Origin: Sphingobium nicotianae
GTDB taxonomy: Bacteria > Pseudomonadota > Alphaproteobacteria > Sphingomonadales > Sphingomonadaceae
DNA length: 64,000 nucleotides
Assembly: GCF_018603885.1 (NCBI RefSeq)
Contig: NZ_JAHGAW010000005.1
Coordinates: 62,001 to 126,000, forward strand
Direction: 5' to 3'
Shown here: positions 1 through 8,127 of the stretch, piece after piece
Numbering within the stretch: position 1 is the stretch's first letter
How the letters are laid out: each line of letters starts with the position of its first letter
The notes under the pieces: model-generated
Databases searched by the model: none
Told to the model about the DNA's origin: nothing
The model's input: the letters and a program-made list of their open reading frames with translations, nothing else
Made by a program: the position numbers and the translations under genes

Positions 1-1566
1 GGCGGCTATGATTATGCGGAGCGCGCCTATTTCGACGGAATCGGCGCGTCCGGCCGCGCGCTCGGCTCGGTACAGCTGGTCGCGGCGAGCGGCGGCGGGC
101 CGGGTCTGCGGGAGCGGCTCGCTGCCCATATCGCGACACGGCTATCGGGCGGTGAGAAGGCGATCGCCATCACCCTCGCGACCGGCGACCAGAACGGGAT
201 CAGCGAGGCGGATGCCGAGGCAATGCGTCGTAGCGGCCTCGCGCATCTGCTCTCGATCAGCGGGTTGCATGTCTCGGCCCTGATTTCGGGGGTAATCTTC
301 CTCGTTTATCGCCTGCTGGCGCTGTCGCAGCGGCTCGCGCTGCACTGGCCGATCATCCTGATCGCGGCCTGCGCGGGCGCCGCTGCGGGGATCGGCTATA
401 CGCTGCTCACCGGCGCGCAGGTGCCGACGGTGCGCTCCTGTATCGCGGCACTGCTGGTTATCGGTGGACTGGCGCTCGGGCGTGAGGCGATCAGCCTGCG
501 CCTCATCGCCACCGGCGCCCTGTTCGTGATGCTCTTCTGGCCGGATGCCGTGGTCGGGCCGAGTTTCCAGATGAGCTTCGCCGCAGTGACGGCGATCGTC
601 GCGCTCTATGAATATCCGCCCGCGCGCGCGCTGTTCGAGCCGCGCGAGGAAAGCCGGCTGCGGCGATTCGCGCGTCATGGCGCGGTTCTGCTGGTCACCG
701 GCCTCACCGTCGAGATCGTGCTGGCGCCGATCGCTCTGGCGCATTTCCACCGCGCCGGGCTGCTCGGCGCGGGGGCGAACATGATCGCCATTCCGCTGAC
801 CAGCTTCGTGGTCATGCCGGCGGAGGCGCTGGCGCTGCTGCTCGATGTCGTGGGGTTGGGCGCTCCGGCCTGGTGGGTCGTGGGTTCCGCGCTGCGATTG
901 CTGCTCGGCGTCGCGCATCTGGTCGCCGCCCAGCCCTATGCGACGATGGCAGTCCCGGTCGGCGGCGACGGCGCCTTCGTGCTCACCATGGCAGGCTTTT
1001 TGTGGATGATGCTCTGGCACGGCCGGGTGCGCTGGCTGGGCGCGCCGCTGGCGGTCATCGGGCTGGCCCTCACCCTCACCGCGCCGGAGGCGGACTTGCT
1101 GGTCACCGCCGATGGTCGCCACGTCGCGCTCCATATGCCGGGCGGCGGCATGGCGCTGCTGCGTGACCGGGCGGGCGATTATGTGCGTGATGCTCTGGCC
1201 GAAGCGGCGGCCTACGAAGGCGAGTTCGCAGCCCTGGCGGAAACGGATGGAGCGGATTGCTCGCCGGATCTGTGCGAGGTCATATTGCCCGTGCCGGCGA
1301 CCGAGCCAGTCCATCTTCTGGTGACGCGTTCGAGCCTGCGGTTGCCATGGGAGGATATGGTTGCCGCCTGCGCGCGGGCCGACCTTGCCATTGCCGATCG
1401 CCTGCTACCCCGCGGTTGCACACCGCGCTGGATCAAGCTCGACCGGCCGGTGCTGAGCCGGATGGGGGGCGTGCTGATAATGCTGAAGGATCGTCGGGTG
1501 ATCGGCGGGCGTGATCCGCGGGACCGGCATCCTTGGCTGGTCCGCGCGTCCTCGCCCCGCTTCTAG
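1..1566 (+). CDS. comEC: ComEC/Rec2-family DNA-uptake membrane protein, 5' end truncated
   Basis: The reading frame is open from the first base, so the start lies outside the window; 521 codons remain. ComEC forms the inner-membrane channel that takes up single-stranded DNA in natural transformation. The ComEC core motif GLAHLLSISGLHVSA is seen at about 235-279, followed by many hydrophobic segments typical of the Competence domain (for example around 280-560 and 690-1000). The C-terminal third reads as a soluble region (LLVTADGRHVALHMPGG onwards) resembling the degraded metallo-beta-lactamase-like tail of alphaproteobacterial ComEC. The stop at 1564-1566 overlaps by 4 bases the end of the convergent NTF2-fold gene. 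Family assignment is firm; a role in transformation of this organism is inferred. Confidence 0.88.
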   Translation, partial: GGYDYAERAYFDGIGASGRALGSVQLVAASGGGPGLRERLAAHIATRLSGGEKAIAITLATGDQNGISEADAEAMRRSGLAHLLSISGLHVSALISGVIFLVYRLLALSQRLALHWPIILIAACAGAAAGIGYTLLTGAQVPTVRSCIAALLVIGGLALGREAISLRLIATGALFVMLFWPDAVVGPSFQMSFAAVTAIVALYEYPPARALFEPREESRLRRFARHGAVLLVTGLTVEIVLAPIALAHFHRAGLLGAGANMIAIPLTSFVVMPAEALALLLDVVGLGAPAWWVVGSALRLLLGVAHLVAAQPYATMAVPVGGDGAFVLTMAGFLWMMLWHGRVRWLGAPLAVIGLALTLTAPEADLLVTADGRHVALHMPGGGMALLRDRAGDYVRDALAEAAAYEGEFAALAETDGADCSPDLCEVILPVPATEPVHLLVTRSSLRLPWEDMVAACARADLAIADRLLPRGCTPRWIKLDRPVLSRMGGVLIMLKDRRVIGGRDPRDRHPWLVRASSPRF

Positions 1567-2183
1567 ACTTCCTCGTAGTGATAGGGTGCGATCAGCGGAT
1601 CGGGATAGGCTTCATACGCCATGGTCGGCGGCCGGTCGGGCGCGAGGCCTTCGATCGAGCGGAGCAGCTTGACGCCGCCCTTGTGCCAGCCCTGCTCATA
1701 GTCGGTGTAGATGTTCATGTATCCGTGCAGCAGTGCGATGCGCCACTTGCCGTTCTCGACCTTATATGCATTCTCGTAGGTCGCTTCGCCCCAGCGCGCC
1801 TCGGCGCCCAGCCTGCCGACCATCATGAAGCTGCGCCATCTCCCCTTTGCGGTCCGCCCCTCCGTGTCGATATGGATGACGGGCTGCAACTGCATGTGAT
1901 TGTAGAGCACGCCATGTCCATAGGGCGGCAGATGGTGAAGATAGGCGCGCACCCGCTCGCGCCCGACATAGACGCCGCGCCCGGCCAGCTCCAGCGTGCC
2001 GTCCGCCGTGAAGAGGGCGGCCGCATCGTCCCAGCGTCCCTTGTCGACATAATAGCCATAGGCCGCCTGCAGGTTGCAGATCTCGACATAGTCGTCGGCC
2101 TTGGCCGCCCGCGCGCCCAGCGCCGCGACATCGGCGCGCAGGCGGTCGATTTCCACGTGCAGACGGTCGATCTCTTCTTGCAT
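1563..2183 (-). CDS. NTF2-fold (SnoaL-like) protein, possible aromatic lyase relative
   Basis: A 206-residue protein with an N-terminal heptad-like helix (residues 1-30) followed by a SnoaL-like/NTF2 fold: the AAYGYYVDKGRWDDAAALFTADG segment is the classic first helix-turn of this fold, and YVGRERVRAYL and HMQLQPVIHIDTEGRTAKGRW follow. The NTF2 family covers ketosteroid isomerases, dehydratases and, in sphingomonads, the cofactor-free gamma-formaldehyde lyases LdpA and PcfL. It shares the order Q-L-Q-x-V-I...TAKGR with the 242-residue protein at 58005-58733, so the two are paralogues. Substrate is unknown. It sits convergent to comEC and upstream of nothing obviously related. The fold call is solid, the reaction is not. 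Confidence 0.75.
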   Translation of the reverse strand: MQEEIDRLHVEIDRLRADVAALGARAAKADDYVEICNLQAAYGYYVDKGRWDDAAALFTADGTLELAGRGVYVGRERVRAYLHHLPPYGHGVLYNHMQLQPVIHIDTEGRTAKGRWRSFMMVGRLGAEARWGEATYENAYKVENGKWRIALLHGYMNIYTDYEQGWHKGGVKLLRSIEGLAPDRPPTMAYEAYPDPLIAPYHYEEV

Positions 2184-2290
2184 GATCCTCTCCCGGCATC
2201 CCTTCGTGCCGGAATCAGGCTATCGGGCTGACGGTCGCCGGTCGATCCCCCCGCTGGGTATTTTCACGGATATGCGAAGGGCCGGCAAGA

Positions 2291-2998
2291 TCAATTGTAA
2301 CGACGCAGCAATCCGGCAAGCCGGCCCTGGATGCGCACCTGACGGGCGTCGTAGATCTGCGGCTCATAGTCGCGATTGGCGGGATCGAGCCGGATCCTGC
2401 GGCCCTCGGGATGGAAATATTTGAGCGTCGCTTCGCTCTCGTCGATCAGCGCTACCACGATCTGGCCGTCGCGCGCCGTCTCGGTGCGCTGGATGAGCGC
2501 GAAGTCGCCATCGAAGATGCCGGCCTCGATCATGGAATCGCCGGAGACCTCCAGCGCGTAATGATCGCCCGCACCGAGCAGTGCGGCCGGAACGGAGAGC
2601 ATGGTCTGGCCTTCCATCGCCTCGATCGGCACGCCGGCGGCGATGCGGCCATGCAGAGGGATTTCAATCACGTCGTTGGCGGCGATCGGTGTGCCGCGCG
2701 CCGGCATCTGTGGCACCGGCTTGCGCAACGGCACGATATCGGCCGTCGGGGCCGGAGCCGGCCGGGCAGGGGCGAGCGCCATGCCCTCGGGCAGCTTGAC
2801 GATCTCCAGCGCGCGGGCGCGATTGGCGAGCCGGCGGATGAAGCCGCGCTCCTCGAGCGCGCTGATCAGGCGGTGGATGCCCGATTTCGACTTGAGGTCG
2901 AGCGCCTCCTTCATTTCCTCGAAGCTCGGCGAGACGCCGCCCTGATCGAGATGCTGCTTGATGTAGCTGAGCAGTTGTTGTTGCTTGGCAGTCAGCAT
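2291..2998 (-). CDS. lexA: LexA, SOS-response repressor and self-cleaving protease
   Basis: A 235-residue LexA. The N-terminal winged helix (residues 1-65, [17 protein letters not shown] start) binds SOS boxes; the C-terminal S24 peptidase domain carries the Ala121-Gly122 cleavage site ([10 protein letters not shown]), nucleophile Ser155 in SGDSM and Lys193 in ATLKYF, all in the expected order. The linker (about 70-105) is Pro/Ala rich and longer than in E. coli LexA, as usual in alphaproteobacteria. RecA filaments on single-stranded DNA stimulate the self-cleavage that derepresses SOS genes. A GAAC-N7-GAAC box lies 21 bases upstream of the start, predicting autoregulation. The gene is divergent from the DNA alkyltransferase gene. 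Confidence 0.97.
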   Translation of the reverse strand: MLTAKQQQLLSYIKQHLDQGGVSPSFEEMKEALDLKSKSGIHRLISALEERGFIRRLANRARALEIVKLPEGMALAPARPAPAPTADIVPLRKPVPQMPARGTPIAANDVIEIPLHGRIAAGVPIEAMEGQTMLSVPAALLGAGDHYALEVSGDSMIEAGIFDGDFALIQRTETARDGQIVVALIDESEATLKYFHPEGRRIRLDPANRDYEPQIYDARQVRIQGRLAGLLRRYN

Positions 2999-3019
2999 GA
3001 GCGGGTCCCCGCGAATATG

Positions 3020-3034
3020 GAACGGACGGGGAAC
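3020..3034. promoter_or_regulatory. Alphaproteobacterial SOS box (LexA operator)
   Basis: GAAC at 3020-3023 and GAAC at 3031-3034 with exactly 7 bases between them; on the lexA strand this reads GTTC-N7-GTTC, the direct-repeat SOS box known from alphaproteobacteria. It lies 21 bases upstream of the lexA start and about 163 bases upstream of the divergent alkyltransferase start, so autoregulation of lexA is likely and control of the other gene is possible. Confidence 0.85.
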
Positions 3035-3197
3035 GTTTAGGCAACGAATCAGGTCAAGTCAAGCAGGCTGATGTGTGCTGAGCTTGGCCAGATACACAAT
3101 ATATTGTCGCCCCGGGGTCGCGTTTTGGGCGCAAGCCACGGGAAGCCATCTTGATCCCGGTCCTGTAGTCATCCAGGACAACAGACGGAGACGAGAC

Positions 3198-3689
3198 ATG
3201 ACCTATGTAACCAGGACGACGGCTTCCCCGGTGGGCCAGCTCACCCTGGTCGCGAGCGACAAGGGGCTCGCGGCGATCCTGTGGGAGAATGACGATCCCG
3301 CGCGCGTGCGCCTGGCGCCACGGGTCGAGGCTGCGGATCATCCGGTGCTGGAGGAGGCCGCGCGCCAACTCGCTGCCTATTTCGCGGGAGATCGCACGAG
3401 CTTCGATCTGCCGCTCGATTTCCACGGCACGGATTTCCAGAAGCGGGTCTGGGCCGCACTGCTGGCCATCCCCTTCGGCGAAACACGCAGCTATGCGCAG
3501 ATCGCCGGCGCGATCGGGGCGCCGACCGCATTCCGCGCAGTGGGTGCCGCCAATGGCCGCAATCCCATCTCGATCGTCGCGCCCTGCCACCGGGTGATCG
3601 GCACCAACGGCACGCTCACCGGCTTTGCCGGCGGCCTAGAGGCGAAGGAATATCTGCTGCGTCTCGAGGGGCTCGATCTGGCCGCCTGA
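3198..3689 (+). CDS. ogt: Methylated-DNA-[protein]-cysteine S-methyltransferase
   Basis: A 163-residue suicide repair protein that moves alkyl groups from O6-alkylguanine or O4-alkylthymine in DNA to its own cysteine. The active-site motif PCHRVIG is present with Cys130, preceded by the recognition-helix segment FRAVGAANGRNPISIV (about 112-127). The ATG at 3198 has a purine-rich ribosome site (GACGGAGACGAG) just upstream and begins the family N-terminus; in-frame codons further 5' back to 3075 look like leader. The protein is Ogt type: no AraC-like Ada N-domain. It is divergent from lexA and shares the intergenic region carrying the SOS box. Confidence 0.93.
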   Translation: MTYVTRTTASPVGQLTLVASDKGLAAILWENDDPARVRLAPRVEAADHPVLEEAARQLAAYFAGDRTSFDLPLDFHGTDFQKRVWAALLAIPFGETRSYAQIAGAIGAPTAFRAVGAANGRNPISIVAPCHRVIGTNGTLTGFAGGLEAKEYLLRLEGLDLAA

Positions 3690-3695
3690 GCACTC

Positions 3696-4592
3696 TCAGG
3701 TCAGCACATAATGGACCGGCTCGATCGGCGGCGGGATCTCCTCGCCCCCGATCAGCGCCAGCATCTCGCGCTCGACCGTGCGGGCGAGCGCATCGAGCGG
3801 CAGATCGTTGGGCTCCAGGCCGAACGGATCCTCGAGCTGGTCGCCCAGCGCATCGAGCCCGAAGAAGGTGTAGCTCGCCAGTAGCACCGGCAGCAGGGTC
3901 CACCAGCCCAGCGCGCCGGCCAGTGCGAAGGGCAGCAGCAGGCAGAAGATGTAGGTCGTCCGGTGCAGAACCAGCGAATAAGTGAAGGGCAGAGGCGTCG
4001 TCGCGATGCGCTCGCACCCGGCTTGGACCTGGCTAAGCGCGCCGATCTGCGCTTCCAGCAGGGAGTGATGAATCGGGTTGATGCGACCGCGCTCGCTCAA
4101 GCGCAGGCAATGTGTGCCAATCTGATGAAGTACGGCATCGACCGGATTGGGGGCGCGCGCCCATGGCCCATCACCGCAATAGCGTGCGATAGCGTGGATT
4201 TCATCGCCGCCGCGCAGCCGCAGGCCGAGGCCCAGCGTGAAGCCGCACAGGCCGCGCAGGAGAAGGGCGCGATCGGCCTCGTCGAGGGTCGAGGCCAAGC
4301 GGGCGAGGGAGCGACAGGCGATGATCAGGCTGCCCCAGAGCTTGCGGCCCTCCCACCAGCGATCGTAGCAGGCATTGTTGCGGAAGCTCATGAAGATGGA
4401 AAGGGCGATGCCGAGCAAGGCGAAGGGAATCGCGCTCACCTGCGCGAACATCCCCGGCCAGACGCGTGCGGCGAGCACCGCGACGGCGCTGACGATGGCG
4501 ATCGCAAAAAGCCGCCAGACGATCTGTACGAGAATAGTGCCATGTAGGGCGAACAGCACGTCGCGAAGGCCGGGGCGGGGACGGACGATCAT
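3696..4592 (-). CDS. Bestrophin-family (UPF0187/YneE) membrane channel
   Basis: A 298-residue member of the bacterial bestrophin-like family, which form pentameric ion channels in the inner membrane. Recognisable are two early hydrophobic helices (about 20-45 and 48-70), the family segment SIFMSFRNNACYDRWWEGRKLWGSLI (about 67-92), and a second membrane block LVLHRTTYIFCLLLPFALAGALGWWTLLPVLLASYTFFGLDALGDQLEDPFG, ending in the conserved ledpFg..nDlPl stretch. The gene is convergent with the alkyltransferase (6-base gap). Ion selectivity and physiological role are unknown for most bacterial members. Confidence 0.88.
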   Translation of the reverse strand: MIVRPRPGLRDVLFALHGTILVQIVWRLFAIAIVSAVAVLAARVWPGMFAQVSAIPFALLGIALSIFMSFRNNACYDRWWEGRKLWGSLIIACRSLARLASTLDEADRALLLRGLCGFTLGLGLRLRGGDEIHAIARYCGDGPWARAPNPVDAVLHQIGTHCLRLSERGRINPIHHSLLEAQIGALSQVQAGCERIATTPLPFTYSLVLHRTTYIFCLLLPFALAGALGWWTLLPVLLASYTFFGLDALGDQLEDPFGLEPNDLPLDALARTVEREMLALIGGEEIPPPIEPVHYVLT

Positions 4593-4900
4593 GGTGCGCG
4601 CACCGCGACTCCAGCATTTTCGGGCATGATCCGGGTCATGAAGAGGGCCTTTGCCTTGCGCGTAGAACCACTGGCAAGCGGGATTGTGACAAGCGCGATT
4701 GAAGATAAGTCATTCTTGAAAGAAAGTTTCGCGCCGAAGAATTGCGGATTCCGCAGGGGTAGGCCCTTCGCGATTCCAATTTTGAGACAGAGTCGTCCGC
4801 TATGCCCTCAGCGGTGTCTTGCGCACGGTTAATGCCCCGTTAGCATCCTCGGTAGGCGCGTTGGGGAAAACGCGTACATCATTGAAGTTGGGGGTCTAAA
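4593..4900. other. Intergenic stretch, divergent promoters, no gene seen
   Basis: About 308 bases between the divergent bestrophin and metalloprotease genes. No convincing coding frame. A small inverted repeat CGCGTT...AACGCG lies at about 4857-4874, and a G-rich ribosome site (GTTGGGGGTC) precedes the metalloprotease ATG. Base composition dips around 4690-4790, as expected for promoter DNA. Confidence 0.5.
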
Positions 4901-6157
4901 ATGTTCAATATCATGCATAAGCGGGCGGCGGCCGTCAGCGCCGTCGTGATGGCGCTTGCTTGCGCCGCAGCGCCGGCGCAGGCGCAGTTGAAGATCAACC
5001 TGATCGACCAGGGCGGAGTCACGGGTAGCCAGGCCGAGCTGGGCTTCAAGATCGCCGCGGGTTTCTGGGAAAGCGTCATCACCAACAATGTGACGGTCAA
5101 CCTCGGCGTGGGCTACAGCGCGCTCGGCGCGGGCATCATCGGTTCGACCGGGAGCAGCCGCTACGAAGTCGCCGCCGAGGATGTGATCGACGCGATCAAC
5201 ACTGGTCGCACCACGGCGCTCGATGCGACTGTCGTGCTGCCGACGCTGTCGGCGGGTACGTTCAACGATCCGACGTTCGGTGCCATCCACGGCGTGACCA
5301 TGGTTCGCAATGCCGCGCGCACGGGCAATACCGGCATCAACCTGAACGCCGCCCAGTATGACACGAGCGTGACCCGCAACAATGCGCGTCTGGTGGGCAC
5401 CGAGGCGAACCTCAAGGCGCTCGGTTATACCGGCTTCAATGCCGGCAACGATGCGAACATCACCTTCAGCTCGGCGTTCAGCTTCGATTTCAACCCGCTC
5501 GACGGCATCACCGCTGGCCAGATGGACTTCATCGGCGTCGCCATCCACGAGATCGGCCACGCCCTGGGCTTCACCAGCGGCGTCGATCTGTATGACCAAT
5601 ATTCCGGCGTGGGCCCGGGTGCGGCGACGGGCAATGCGGTCAACTGGAACAACCAGACCGCCGGCAACATCCTCGACCTGTTCCGTTACAGCATGGATCC
5701 GAGCAATGCGGCGCCGGGCTCGAATCCGGTGCTGAATTGGACTGTCGGCGCGCCGGCCTATTTCTCGACCGACGGCGGCCTCAGCCAGTTCGACGACGGC
5801 TCGCTCTTCTCGACGGGTGCTTACAATGGCGATGGCCGTCAGGCGTCGCACTTCAAGGACACGGCGAGCCCCGCGGGTTGCAACGGCTACAACCAGATCG
5901 GCATCATGGACCCGACCTTCTGTTACGGCGAGATGGGCGTGATCTCGGGCACCGACCTGGCCGCTTTCGACACAATCGGCTGGAACCTCAACATCGATGT
6001 GCTGGCTAACAAGAAGTACACGATCGACACCGCTCGGATCTATGCCAATGCCGGCGTGCCCGAGCCTGCCACCTGGGCGATGATGATCGGTGGCCTCGCG
6101 TTCGCCGGTGCAGCGATGCGTCGCCGCTCGACCGCCGTGCGCGTCAGCTTCGGCTGA
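4901..6157 (+). CDS. Secreted metzincin-like zinc protease with PEP-CTERM anchor
   Basis: A 418-residue exported protein. Residues 1-28 are a signal peptide ending AQAQ. The zinc motif HEIGHALGF lies at 216-224 (His216, Glu217, His220); the position where a classical metzincin has its third His is Ser226, with Asp229 three residues further. The C-terminus VPEPATWAMMIGGLAFAGAAMRRR (about 387-410) is a PEP-CTERM sorting signal: PEP motif, hydrophobic helix, Arg cluster, processed by EpsH/exosortase in bacteria that make exopolysaccharide. It resembles the NF038122-type metalloprotease family. A strong intrinsic terminator follows at 6181, so it is probably monocistronic. Confidence 0.88.
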   Translation: MFNIMHKRAAAVSAVVMALACAAAPAQAQLKINLIDQGGVTGSQAELGFKIAAGFWESVITNNVTVNLGVGYSALGAGIIGSTGSSRYEVAAEDVIDAINTGRTTALDATVVLPTLSAGTFNDPTFGAIHGVTMVRNAARTGNTGINLNAAQYDTSVTRNNARLVGTEANLKALGYTGFNAGNDANITFSSAFSFDFNPLDGITAGQMDFIGVAIHEIGHALGFTSGVDLYDQYSGVGPGAATGNAVNWNNQTAGNILDLFRYSMDPSNAAPGSNPVLNWTVGAPAYFSTDGGLSQFDDGSLFSTGAYNGDGRQASHFKDTASPAGCNGYNQIGIMDPTFCYGEMGVISGTDLAAFDTIGWNLNIDVLANKKYTIDTARIYANAGVPEPATWAMMIGGLAFAGAAMRRRSTAVRVSFG

Positions 6158-6180
6158 TCGTCGGCCAATCGGTAGGATGA

Positions 6181-6212
6181 AGGCGGCGGGGCTTTGCTCC
6201 GCCGCCTTTTCT
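6181..6212 (+). terminator. Rho-independent terminator after the metalloprotease
   Basis: Nine-base stem AGGCGGCGG (6181-6189) pairing with CCGCCGCCT (6199-6207), loop GGCTTTGCT, followed by TTTCTTTT. Sits 24 bases after the stop codon. Confidence 0.88.
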
Positions 6213-6313
6213 TTTGGGCCGCGCCTTCCCGGGATGATCCTGCTAGTGCGGATCGGATCCGCCCGCATCGTCTTCTCCAGAGGATGCGCCTTGTTCATTC
6301 TTTGGCTATAGGC

Positions 6314-7216
6314 ATGGATCGCCTCAAGACGGGCTTGCCGCCGTTCGGTGCCCGGTTTGGCCGCCATGGGTCCGTGCTGATGTCCGCCTTGTTGATCGGC
6401 GCGATTGCTTACGAGCTCAGCCGCCTCGGTCTGCCAGGGGAACTGACCCGGGTACCCACGTCTCCCGGCTTCTGGCTGGCCTTCACATTCTATTTCTGGG
6501 GCTCGCCGTTCATCGAGTGGCTGATCGTGCGGCGGCTGTGGCAGGCGCCGTGGTCGGGCTTCGGCGCGGTCCTGCGCAAGATGATCTACAACGAGCTGGT
6601 ATTGAGCTATCTCGGCGATGCCTATTTCTTCGCGTGGATCAGGCGCGAATTGCCCCACGTAGCCGCCCCGTTTGCGGTGGTGAAGGACATGGCCATCATC
6701 TCGGCGCTGATGGGCAGCCTCGGCACGCTTGTCGCGATCGCGATCGTCTGGCCCTTGTTTCCAGCTTTCGACCGGACCGGCCTCGGCTCCCCGCTCGTCC
6801 TCTGCCTGGCCGTCGCGCTTGCCAGCGGTGGCGCGATCGCCTTCTTCCGAAAGTCGCTGCTGAGCCTCTCGCGGCCGGAAATTCTCTGGATCGCGGGCGC
6901 TTTCGGGGTACGGATCGTCGGCCAGAGCCTGTGCGCGGTCTTCATGTGGTGGAGCCTTCTGCCGCAGGTGCCGCTCACGACCTGGATCGTGCTGACGGCG
7001 GTGCGGATGGTCTCGGCGCGCTTGCCGCTCGTGCCCAGCAAAGACCTGGCTTTTGCCGCCGCCGCCGTCGCGCTGGTCGGGCCGCATACGCCCGTCGCGC
7101 CGATGATCGTGTTGGTGACGACGCTCATCCTGCTCGCCAATGTCGCGCTAGCGATCCTGCTCAGCCTCGATGGATGGGCACGGGGCCTGGCGAAGGGGCG
7201 GGAGGCGGCCGCTTAG
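6314..7216 (+). CDS. Multi-pass membrane protein of unknown function
   Basis: A 300-residue protein with about seven to eight hydrophobic segments (for example VLMSALLIGAIAYEL, FWLAFTFYFWGSPFIEWLIV, AIISALMGSLGTLVAIAIVWPLF, LVLCLAVALASGGAIAFF, IAGAFGVRIVGQSLCAVFMWW). No catalytic motif recognised. The ATG at 6314 (MDRLKTGLPPFG) is preferred; in-frame starts back to 6194 would run through the terminator of the previous gene, and 6284 is a possible alternative. It ends 4 bases into the convergent methyltransferase gene. It recalls lysylphosphatidylglycerol-synthase-like membrane domains in general layout only; no function is proposed. Confidence 0.7.
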   Translation: MDRLKTGLPPFGARFGRHGSVLMSALLIGAIAYELSRLGLPGELTRVPTSPGFWLAFTFYFWGSPFIEWLIVRRLWQAPWSGFGAVLRKMIYNELVLSYLGDAYFFAWIRRELPHVAAPFAVVKDMAIISALMGSLGTLVAIAIVWPLFPAFDRTGLGSPLVLCLAVALASGGAIAFFRKSLLSLSRPEILWIAGAFGVRIVGQSLCAVFMWWSLLPQVPLTTWIVLTAVRMVSARLPLVPSKDLAFAAAAVALVGPHTPVAPMIVLVTTLILLANVALAILLSLDGWARGLAKGREAAA

Positions 7217-7842
7217 CCGGCGGACCAGAGGTGGCAAAGCCAGCGCGTGCCGTCGACCACGATGTCGTCCAGCCGCGACCAGCCCGGTCCCTCGAAATGA
7301 TGCGCGAGAAGACGTCCGCGCTTCTCATAGTTGGTCACGAGGATCCGTGGCGCCAGCGTCTGCATCGCTTCGATGATCGCCTCGACGTCCGGCGCATAAT
7401 ACAGAATCTCGCACGCCGTGACGAGATCGAAGCGGCGTGGGCCCAGGATACGCGCGGCGTCTTCGGCCGGTCCGATCAGAAACTCGGCGCGGGGCACGGT
7501 CCGGCGCGCGCGGCCCACCGCGACCGGACTTACTTCGATACCGATGACATGGCTGGCGACCTCCTGCAGATACGCGGTCTGTATGCCTTCACCTGATCCC
7601 AGTTCGAGCAGTGCGCCGCAATCCGGTGCGATCCGCGCGATGATCTCGTTGGCGAGGCGGAAGCGCTCGCGCTCGCGCTCGGAAGTCAGCTTCCAAGGAT
7701 CTTCGAGCAGATAGAGCCGGTCCATCCGGCGATAATTGCCTTTATATTGGCCTGCCTCCAGCCAGCGACCCGATCGGAACGCGCGCCAGCGGCGGCGCAG
7801 GGACTCGATTGGTCGTCGCAACGGCGCGGGCTTGGTTGTCAT
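7213..7842 (-). CDS. Class I SAM-dependent methyltransferase
   Basis: A 209-residue protein with Rossmann-type methyltransferase motifs in order: motif I LLELGSGEGIQTAYL (about 92-106), acidic end of strand 2 in IGIEVSP, motif post-I EFLIGPAED, and motif IV FDLVTACEILYYAPD. The pattern fits the NodS-like/nodulation methyltransferase group, which modify sugars. A ribosome site GGGAG precedes the ATG. The neighbouring membrane protein and the glycosyltransferase-deacetylase fusion suggest a shared role in making or modifying a glycan or glycolipid, which is inference. Substrate cannot be told from sequence. Confidence 0.82.
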   Translation of the reverse strand: MTTKPAPLRRPIESLRRRWRAFRSGRWLEAGQYKGNYRRMDRLYLLEDPWKLTSERERERFRLANEIIARIAPDCGALLELGSGEGIQTAYLQEVASHVIGIEVSPVAVGRARRTVPRAEFLIGPAEDAARILGPRRFDLVTACEILYYAPDVEAIIEAMQTLAPRILVTNYEKRGRLLAHHFEGPGWSRLDDIVVDGTRWLCHLWSAG

Positions 7843-8127
7843 CGGCAGCTCCCCCAGGACCCGGACTATCCAGCCCTGCCTGCACGAATGACGCCGCAGC
7901 GCCCCTGATTCCGCAGGCCGAAAAAGAAGAGTTATTTTTTCATGAACCTGCTGCGGATTGCCGCGCAGGGCGGCGTCATCATCACGGGGTGCAACCCCGG
8001 GGGAAGGTGGCGATCGGGACGGGGTTCACGATCGACCGTGACGATGCGCCCCCACGCATCGTTCCTTCTCTCGGGGCCTCCACGGTCCGGCGTATGATCC
8101 GCCGGATCGAAAAGCACGGGGGCGGAT

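Noticed and set aside
3075..3197. Upstream start for the DNA alkyltransferase
   Set aside because: The extra 41 residues do not resemble the family and lack a ribosome site; the ATG at 3198 has one.
6194..6313. Longer N-terminus for the membrane protein
   Set aside because: It would begin inside the terminator of the metalloprotease gene and adds a non-hydrophobic Arg-rich leader.
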